Source: JAWXCB01 sp034440455 (GTDB lineage Bacteria; Bacteroidota; Bacteroidia; Chitinophagales; CAIOSU01). Taken from it: a stretch of 64,000 nt of DNA. The DNA lies in NCBI GenBank assembly GCA_034440455.1, contig JAWXCB010000113.1, positions 34,945 to 98,944 on the forward strand, in the 5' to 3' direction. Below are positions 58,433 to 64,000 of the stretch, piece by piece. The position numbers were made by a program, and so were the translations under genes. Below the pieces are notes generated by a model. It made no database searches and was not told where the DNA came from. It saw only the letters and a list, made by a program, of their open reading frames with translations. Position 1 is the first letter of the stretch. Every line of letters begins with the position of its first letter.

Positions 58433-59566
58433 TTATAGCGTTCCTCTCAATTCCTGTTCGTGTTCAATCGCTTCAAATAATGCTTTGAAATTTCCCTTGC
58501 CAAATGATTTTGCTCCTTTGCGTTGGATGATTTCATAAAAAACAGTTGGGCGGTCTTCCACAGGCTTTGTGAAAATTTGCAGTAAATAACCTTCCTCATC
58601 ACGGTCAACAAGAATATTGAGTTTTTTCACCGTTTCAATATTCTCATTAATTTTCCCGCATCGCGCTGTAACGGTTTCATAATAAGTATCAGGAACATAG
58701 AGAAACTCTACGCCTCTCTTCCGCAGCTCAGTAACAGTGCGAAGAATATCATCTGTTGCAAGCGCGATATGCTGCACGCCAGCGCCTTTGTAGAAATCAA
58801 GGTACTCTTCAATTTGCGATTTCTTTTTTCCGTGCGCAGGTTCATTAATCGGAAATTTGATTCTGCCGTTTCCATTCGACATCACCTTGCTCATCAGCGC
58901 AGTGTATTCAGTGGAAATATCTTTATCATCAAACGACACGAGTTGTGTGAAACCCATCACGTTTTTGTAAAAATCAACCCAGTGATTCATCTTTCCTAAT
59001 TCCACATTGCCCACCATGTGGTCAACAAATTTCAAACCGACAGGCTCTGTCTTGAAAGGCGCGTTCCATTTTTTATATCCCGGTAGAAAAATTCCTTTGT
59101 ACTCTTTTCGCTCTACAAACAAGTGAATGGTATCGCCATAAGTTTTAATGCCCGACCTTATCACTTGCCCATTTTCATCTTTCTCAACAGTTGGTTCTAA
59201 ACTGGGACTTGCGCCACGCTTCACCGTTTCATCAAATGCTTTCCGAGCATCGTCCACCCACAGCGCGACTACCTTCACGCCATCGCCATGTTTTTGATGA
59301 TGCTTTGAAATATCGCTTTCGGGGTCAAAAGAAGTTGTGAGCACAAGCGTGATTTTATCCTGACGTATCACATAAGATGCTTTGTCTTTCACGCCTGTCT
59401 CCAATCCTGCATAAGCAAGCGGTTGAAAGCCGAAAGCGTGGCAATAGAAATAGGCAGACTGCTTCGCGTTGCCAACATAAAACTCTACATAATCAGTGCC
59501 GTTGAGGGGAAGAAAGTCTTGCTGTTCGATTGCGGCAGGTTTTGATTTTTCTTTCGTAAGAGACAT
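58433..59566 (-). CDS. hppD: 4-Hydroxyphenylpyruvate dioxygenase
   Basis: This is a 377-residue cytoplasmic Fe(II) enzyme of tyrosine breakdown, converting 4-hydroxyphenylpyruvate to homogentisate. ATG 59566 (MSLTKEKSKPAAIEQQDFLP) is the start; the frame to 59650 is not supported. The C-terminal catalytic barrel carries the three ligands: His in LKFVDHMVGNV, His in GVQHIALATDDI and Glu in FYEIIQRKGAKSFGKGNFKA then LFEAIE. FVPGYK-like IFLPGYKKW and KSQIEEYLDFYKGAG are also present. No other homogentisate-pathway gene is in the window. Confidence 0.95.
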   Translation of the reverse strand: MSLTKEKSKPAAIEQQDFLPLNGTDYVEFYVGNAKQSAYFYCHAFGFQPLAYAGLETGVKDKASYVIRQDKITLVLTTSFDPESDISKHHQKHGDGVKVVALWVDDARKAFDETVKRGASPSLEPTVEKDENGQVIRSGIKTYGDTIHLFVERKEYKGIFLPGYKKWNAPFKTEPVGLKFVDHMVGNVELGKMNHWVDFYKNVMGFTQLVSFDDKDISTEYTALMSKVMSNGNGRIKFPINEPAHGKKKSQIEEYLDFYKGAGVQHIALATDDILRTVTELRKRGVEFLYVPDTYYETVTARCGKINENIETVKKLNILVDRDEEGYLLQIFTKPVEDRPTVFYEIIQRKGAKSFGKGNFKALFEAIEHEQELRGTL

Positions 59567-59751
59567 AGCAATGAATTTTAGAACTGATTGCAATTTAATG
59601 ATTTGTTCGTGTTCGCAGAATGACTTTAGTTGCTGAGAGAAAAGTTGCAATTCTGACTGTTGAATTCAAAACGAAAATATTTTGCATGAACAACTTAAAA
59701 AAAAACAACTCAATCCTCCATGCTAATTTAGCCGCCACAAAACCGATACTT

Positions 59752-61134
59752 GTGACGCTGATAAAATCTATTTCCGGTATTCGCGGAACCATCGGAGGCA
59801 AACCTGGTGAAGCATTGACTCCGCTTGATGTAGTAAAGTTCTCCGCAGCTTTTGGAACATGGCTGAAGGGAAAGTCAAAACATAAAAAAGTGGTGATTGG
59901 CAGGGACGGACGTGTTTCTGGCAAGATGGTGAAAAATCTTGTAGCAGGCGCTTTGCAAGGCGTTGGCTTGAATGTGGTTGATTTGGATTTGTCCACTACG
60001 CCCACTGTTGAAATTGCAGTACCCGAAGAAAAAGCTGCGGGAGGAATCATCCTTACTGCAAGCCATAACCCGAAAGAATGGAATGCGCTGAAGTTGTTGA
60101 ATGAAAAAGGTGAATTTATTTCCGCTCAGGATGGCGCAGAAGTATTGAGTATTGCGGAACATGAAGCGTATGATTTCGTGGATGTGAACCAACTTGGTTC
60201 GGTGGAACAAAAGGATTTTTATATCGAAAAGCACATCGAGAAAATTCTCAAACTTCCATTAGTGGATGTAAACGCGATTCGGGAACGCAATTTTAAAATC
60301 GTGATTGACTGTGTGAATTCTACAGGTGGAATTGCGTTGCCTCCACTGCTCAAAGCATTGGGCGTTCAGCAGGTGGTTGAAATGTATTGTGAGCCAACAG
60401 GTTTGTTTCCGCATAATCCCGAACCGCTTCCCGAAAACCTGCATGAAATCAGCAAAACGGTAAAAAAACAAAAAGCCGATTTAGGAATTGTGGTTGACCC
60501 TGATGTTGACCGCCTGTGTTTTGTGATGGATGACGGCAATATGTTTGGCGAAGAATATACACTTGTGTCAATTGCCGATTATGTGCTTCAACATAAAAAG
60601 GGGAACACCGTGAGCAATCTTTCTTCTACGCGCGCGTTGCGTGATGTCACAGAGAAAAGGAAAGGAAAACACTATGGCGCAGCGGTGGGCGAGGTGAATG
60701 TGGTTGAAAAGATGAAAGAGGTGAAAGCAGTGATTGGGGGAGAAGGCAATGGAGGCATCATTTATCCCGAATTACATTACGGAAGAGATGCGCTCGTGGG
60801 CATCGCTTTGTTTTTGACGCATCTTGCAAAATCGAAAAAATCCATTTCTATGTTGCGTGGGGAATATCCCAACTACTTCATGTCAAAGAATAAAATTGAG
60901 CTATCTCCTGCGATTAATGTTGATGCAGTGCTTGTGAAGATGCAGGAGAAATATCAGAAGAACCCGCACACCACGATTGACGGGTTGAAAATTGATTTTG
61001 ATGAAAACTGGGTACACCTGCGCAAATCCAACACCGAGCCTATTATCCGTATCTATGCTGAAAGCCGCACGTTAAGCACAGCCGACACGATGGCAAAGCA
61101 GATTATGCAGGATATTAAGGAAATGGCGAAATGA
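59752..61134 (+). CDS. glmM: Phosphoglucosamine/phosphomannomutase-family enzyme
   Basis: The product is 460 residues from GTG 59752 (VTLIKSISGIRGTIGGKPGE), the usual start of the family; the frame back to 59620 is a poor fit. It has the phosphoserine loop ILTASHNPKEWNALKLLNEK (Ser near 103), the metal loop VDPDVDRLCFVMDD (~248), GEVNVVEKM and IGGEGNGGIIYPELHYGRDA for sugar binding, and the C-terminal phosphate-binding LRKSNTEPIIRIYAES. GlmM converts glucosamine-6-P to glucosamine-1-P for peptidoglycan and lipopolysaccharide. In Bacteroidota this branch could instead be a phosphomannomutase, so the symbol is provisional. The 5' end is divergent from hppD. Confidence 0.85.
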   Translation: MTLIKSISGIRGTIGGKPGEALTPLDVVKFSAAFGTWLKGKSKHKKVVIGRDGRVSGKMVKNLVAGALQGVGLNVVDLDLSTTPTVEIAVPEEKAAGGIILTASHNPKEWNALKLLNEKGEFISAQDGAEVLSIAEHEAYDFVDVNQLGSVEQKDFYIEKHIEKILKLPLVDVNAIRERNFKIVIDCVNSTGGIALPPLLKALGVQQVVEMYCEPTGLFPHNPEPLPENLHEISKTVKKQKADLGIVVDPDVDRLCFVMDDGNMFGEEYTLVSIADYVLQHKKGNTVSNLSSTRALRDVTEKRKGKHYGAAVGEVNVVEKMKEVKAVIGGEGNGGIIYPELHYGRDALVGIALFLTHLAKSKKSISMLRGEYPNYFMSKNKIELSPAINVDAVLVKMQEKYQKNPHTTIDGLKIDFDENWVHLRKSNTEPIIRIYAESRTLSTADTMAKQIMQDIKEMAK

Positions 61135-61208
61135 AGTTGTAAGTTCTAAGTTGGAAGTCGTAAGCAGGCTTTTCAAAAACTTAGAACTTAGAACTTAAAA
61201 CTTACGAC
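61134..61208. repeat. Degenerate AACTTAGA hairpin tract
   Basis: AAGTTGTAAGTTCTAAGTTG then GAAGTCGTAAG faces AACTTAGAACTTAGAACTTA then AAACTTACGACTT, an imperfect inverted repeat of short units. It fills the whole gap before the cysteine desulfurase gene and reaches its start codon. Confidence 0.6.
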
Positions 61209-62348
61209 TTGAAAATCTACCTCGACAACGCAGCCACAACGCCACTCGCTCCGGAAGTATTAGAAGCGATGCTGCCTTTTTTTTCGGAGAAATACGGAAA
61301 CCCTTCTTCTATTCATCAGTTCGGCAGAGAAGCAAAAGCAGCAATTGAAAAAGCGCGCAAAAGTATTGCGCAGATGTTGAATGCTGCGCCTGCTGAAATT
61401 TTTTTTACATCAGGTGGAACAGAAACTGCAAATCTGGTTATTCAAAGAGTAATAGATGATTTAGGTGTTACGCGCGTTATCACTTCGCGCATTGAGCATC
61501 ATTGTGTGCTGCACACGATTGAGTCATTGTATTGCAGATTAAAGGTGGAATTTGTAGAATTGGATGCCAGCGGCAATGTGAATTACGAGCATCTTGAAAA
61601 GTTGCTTGCTCCCGGCATTGAGAAAACATTGGTTTGCCTGATGTACGCCAATAACGAGATTGGCAACATCACCAATATTGAAAGGGTAGGGGAGTTGTGT
61701 AAAAAATATCAGGCTTATTTCTTTTCCGACACGGTGCAAGCGATTGCGCATTACCTGATTGACTTGCAGAAAGTCAACGTGCATTTTATCTCTGGCTCCG
61801 CACACAAATTTCACGGACCCAAAGGAATCGGGTTTGTTTATATGCGCAGCGATGCCATGCTGAAGCCTATGCTGCATGGCGGCTCGCAGGAGCGCAACAT
61901 GCGTTCAGGCACTGAAAACATCACCGGCATCATTGGCATGGAGAAAGCGATGGGTATGGCTTACACGAAGTTGAATGAGGACAGCAAGTACATTCAATCA
62001 CTGAAAGAATATTTCTTTCAAAAACTAAAAGAAATATTGCCCGATATACGCGTGAATGGGAATTATGAGCACAACAGCCTCTACACCGTGCTCAATGTTT
62101 CTTTTCCGCCCAGCGACAAAGGCGATTTTTTAGTTTACAATCTTGACATCAGCGGTATTTCCGTGTCGGCTGGCAGTGCATGCGCATCAGGCTCAGATGC
62201 AGGCTCGCATGTACTGAAAGCATTGCATGCACCGCCCGACAGAGGCTCGGTGCGCTTTTCGTTTTCGCGATATAATACGAAGGAAGAGGTGGATGAGGTG
62301 GTTAAAGCAATTTCTGAGTTAGCGGAAAAGCGTAGGGAAATTTATTAA
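61209..62348 (+). CDS. Cysteine desulfurase (IscS/NifS family)
   Basis: This is a 379-residue PLP enzyme that mobilises sulfur from cysteine for iron-sulfur clusters and thio-modifications. It starts at TTG 61209 (KIYLDNAATTPLAPEVLEAM). Motifs in order are YGNPSSIHQFGREAKAAIEK, FTSGGTETANLVIQ, SRIEHHCVLHTIE, YANNEIGNI, the PLP-lysine block FISGSAHKFHGPKGIGFVYM (Lys ~199) and the catalytic-Cys loop SVSAGSACASGSDAGSHVLK (~325). The short loop before Cys suggests NifS/IscS group I rather than SufS. It overlaps the 3' end of the TPR protein gene by four bases, converging. No scaffold gene is adjacent. Confidence 0.92.
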   Translation: MKIYLDNAATTPLAPEVLEAMLPFFSEKYGNPSSIHQFGREAKAAIEKARKSIAQMLNAAPAEIFFTSGGTETANLVIQRVIDDLGVTRVITSRIEHHCVLHTIESLYCRLKVEFVELDASGNVNYEHLEKLLAPGIEKTLVCLMYANNEIGNITNIERVGELCKKYQAYFFSDTVQAIAHYLIDLQKVNVHFISGSAHKFHGPKGIGFVYMRSDAMLKPMLHGGSQERNMRSGTENITGIIGMEKAMGMAYTKLNEDSKYIQSLKEYFFQKLKEILPDIRVNGNYEHNSLYTVLNVSFPPSDKGDFLVYNLDISGISVSAGSACASGSDAGSHVLKALHAPPDRGSVRFSFSRYNTKEEVDEVVKAISELAEKRREIY

Positions 62349-63896
62349 CGGTAGTCTTTTAATACCAAGAGTTTCCTGTTTAATTCTTCATTAAAAGGCG
62401 AAAATTTTAACCCCTCCTCAAGATAGCTCCTTGCTTTTACATAGTCACCCTGACGTACATAAAAAGAGGAAGCTTGTCCATAAGCGTGTCCAACAACCGT
62501 ATCATCAATTGAAATGTCAGGTGTTTCCGCATTGTAGGTGATGAATTTTTGAAAGGTAAAGAAGTCCGTTCTTCTTGTCATTTATTTGAAAATAATTACC
62601 CGCCAATCCGAGATACATTTTAGCATAAGCATCATTTATCAATTTGTAAGTTTTTAAAAAACTAAACCCGGCTACATATTCGTCAAGGGTTTTAATGGTT
62701 TTTTCCGGGTCACTCGGAAAGGACGCCAGTCTCAGAACAGATTCAGAGATAATTGCTTGAAGACGAAGATCTTCTTGCTGCATATCGTATGCTTGTTTTA
62801 AGATTGGCAAGGCATCGCGGTAAGAACTTTTGTAATAGAGTGCTATGCCTTTATAGGTGTAATAAAGGGAGGTAATCTCCTGCTTGATGGAATCATCCTG
62901 AATTCCTGAGTTAAAAAGTTTATAAAGCCTTTCAAATTCCCCTGAATTATTTTTCTTGATGAGGACGTTTTCACATATCAGCTCGAAAAAATTAATCGCT
63001 TGTGAATTGAAAAAATCAGAGTCGTTATAATTGAGCAATTTCATAATTGCTGTCACTGACTGCTGATTGTAGTCAGTCCTTTCCTCTACTTGAATTGCAA
63101 GACAATTGTTGATGAAGAATAAAATTCTTTCGGACGGATATAAGATATAGGCTTTTTCAAACGACTTTAAAGCACCGGATTCATCTGATTTAGTTAAGGC
63201 TTCAACACCTTGGTTGTAATACTGCAAACCGGCAAGTTGAAATACATTTATAGCTTCGTCCCTGTAATAATATTTCTCAAACACCTGACCTACAGTAGAA
63301 CTATTTAATTCAGCTTGGGTAATTATTTTTTGCTTGATCAAAAAATCAATGTAATTCTTTTTAAACGGGTCATCAATTTTCCAATAACCTCCGGAAGGAT
63401 CAGTTGTTTCAAAAAGAAAATGCGTGTTGTCAGGGTCAACAATTACATACACATGGTCAACCGTTTCCCGAATGGCGTGATGGATTTTCATTTTAGTTAG
63501 TATCAAACTGTACAATGCGGAAGCGGAAACGCAGTTATAGGTGCCGTCTATAAATATTTTTTCAAAATCGGCAACAAGGTTATAATGGTTTAAAAAAGCC
63601 GAATGGATGTCATCGAAAATAATTTTGTAAGTTTTTGATAGTTGTTTTTGCTTTTCTGTTTTCTGCAAAAGATTATTTGTAAGTGAGTTTATAGTTTTTT
63701 CCACGCGGAGAAATTCTTCGTTACTTGAATTTGCGTTAATGGACATTAGCATCATCAAAGGGTTCCCGATCCTGTCATTTAAATATTGCGAGAATGCTGT
63801 TTTCTCAAAGTCGGTATTAAATAAAGTCGTGTCAATAGAATTTCTTACAGTTGAATCCGAGCAAGCATTGACATACACGCAGAACGACATTGCCAA
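62345..63896 (-). CDS. TPR-type lipoprotein gene with a frameshift near its 3' end
   Basis: Two frames (63896-62517 and 62581-62345) make one protein of about 510 residues. The start is uncertain; a TTG at 63896 gives MSFCVYVNACSDS with a lipobox-like VNAC, and the frame stays open upstream. Residues ~85-230 form a globular region (YNCVSASALYSLILTKMKIH, HAIRETVDHVYVIVDPDNTH, a transglutaminase-like pattern). TPR-like repeats follow (YNQGVEALTKSDESGALKSF, YKGIALYYKSSYRDALPILK). Near 62540 a run of five A breaks the frame: dropping one A turns LSKIHHLQCGN into LSKFITYNAETPDISIDDTV and gives the full C-terminal helix pair. I treat it as one frameshifted gene. Confidence 0.65.
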
Positions 63897-64000
63897 TAGA
63901 GTAAGTAGTCGTCCCTCAAAAAGTCCTTTTATACTTTTATAAAAATGAATTTTGGTTGAAAATCGAAATAGGAAAGCAGGAATTGCATTCTGAAACGCAG

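Overview
This 64 kb window comes from a Bacteroidota chromosome, probably a free-living or environmental lineage; I cannot place it to family from the sequence alone. Three things support this. Several secreted proteins carry type IX secretion C-terminal sorting domains ending in short basic/hydrophobic tails. Promoter boxes match the Bacteroidota TTTG-N20-TAnnTTTG pattern, with two exact matches at 43807-43838 and 49523-49554. The primary sigma factor is short (289 aa) and lacks region 1.1. Shine-Dalgarno sites are mostly absent, as is usual for the phylum. There is one tRNA (Cys), no rRNA, no CRISPR array and no complete prophage or insertion sequence.

Layout. 1-10.5 kb: a response regulator with an ATPase output domain, a broken secreted esterase, a small membrane protein with an in-frame stop, two type IX cargo proteins, a HigBA toxin-antitoxin pair beside a truncated zinc-ribbon gene, a second decayed toxin-antitoxin pair, and a serine palmitoyltransferase-like enzyme. 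10.6-20.2 kb: a short-chain dehydrogenase, a B12-binding radical SAM protein, and an envelope cluster of an LptD-like protein facing an amidase, an MCE/MlaD protein and an OstA/LptA-like protein, followed by folB and tRNA-Cys. 20.8-29.1 kb: a DUF2911 protein, a DUF167 protein, a sodium:solute symporter coupled to a 38-residue membrane protein, a type IX cargo protein with a carbohydrate-binding-like region, and a PIG-L deacetylase. 29.1-35.7 kb: a frameshifted B12-dependent ribonucleotide reductase, an AT-rich membrane protein, a 0.9 kb repeat island, a DUF4258 protein and a PLP aldolase/racemase-like enzyme. 35.8-47.7 kb: mostly housekeeping genes (pyrD, rpoD, def, ruvX, rpmA, rplU), a copper-type P-ATPase and a PhoX-like protein. 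47.7-55 kb: an epoxide-hydrolase-like protein, a small trypsin-like protease, a repeat-bounded element, and an AT-rich three-gene island with a patatin lipase. 55-64 kb: plsC, a phosphotransferase, an acyl-CoA dehydrogenase fragment fused to a transposase helix-turn-helix, hppD, a phosphoglucosamine/phosphomannomutase-type enzyme, a cysteine desulfurase and a frameshifted TPR protein.

How the parts work together. The clearest functional unit is 13.2-19.6 kb, for cell-envelope biogenesis: lipopolysaccharide insertion, peptidoglycan hydrolysis and lipid transport. The rest is a mix of core genes and small accessory islands. Intergenic DNA is rich in dispersed palindromic repeats of several families, and some of them have entered reading frames. 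Several genes carry single-base indels or nonsense changes. Some of these sit in homopolymers and could be consensus errors, but others come with large deletions or fusions and are clearly real decay.
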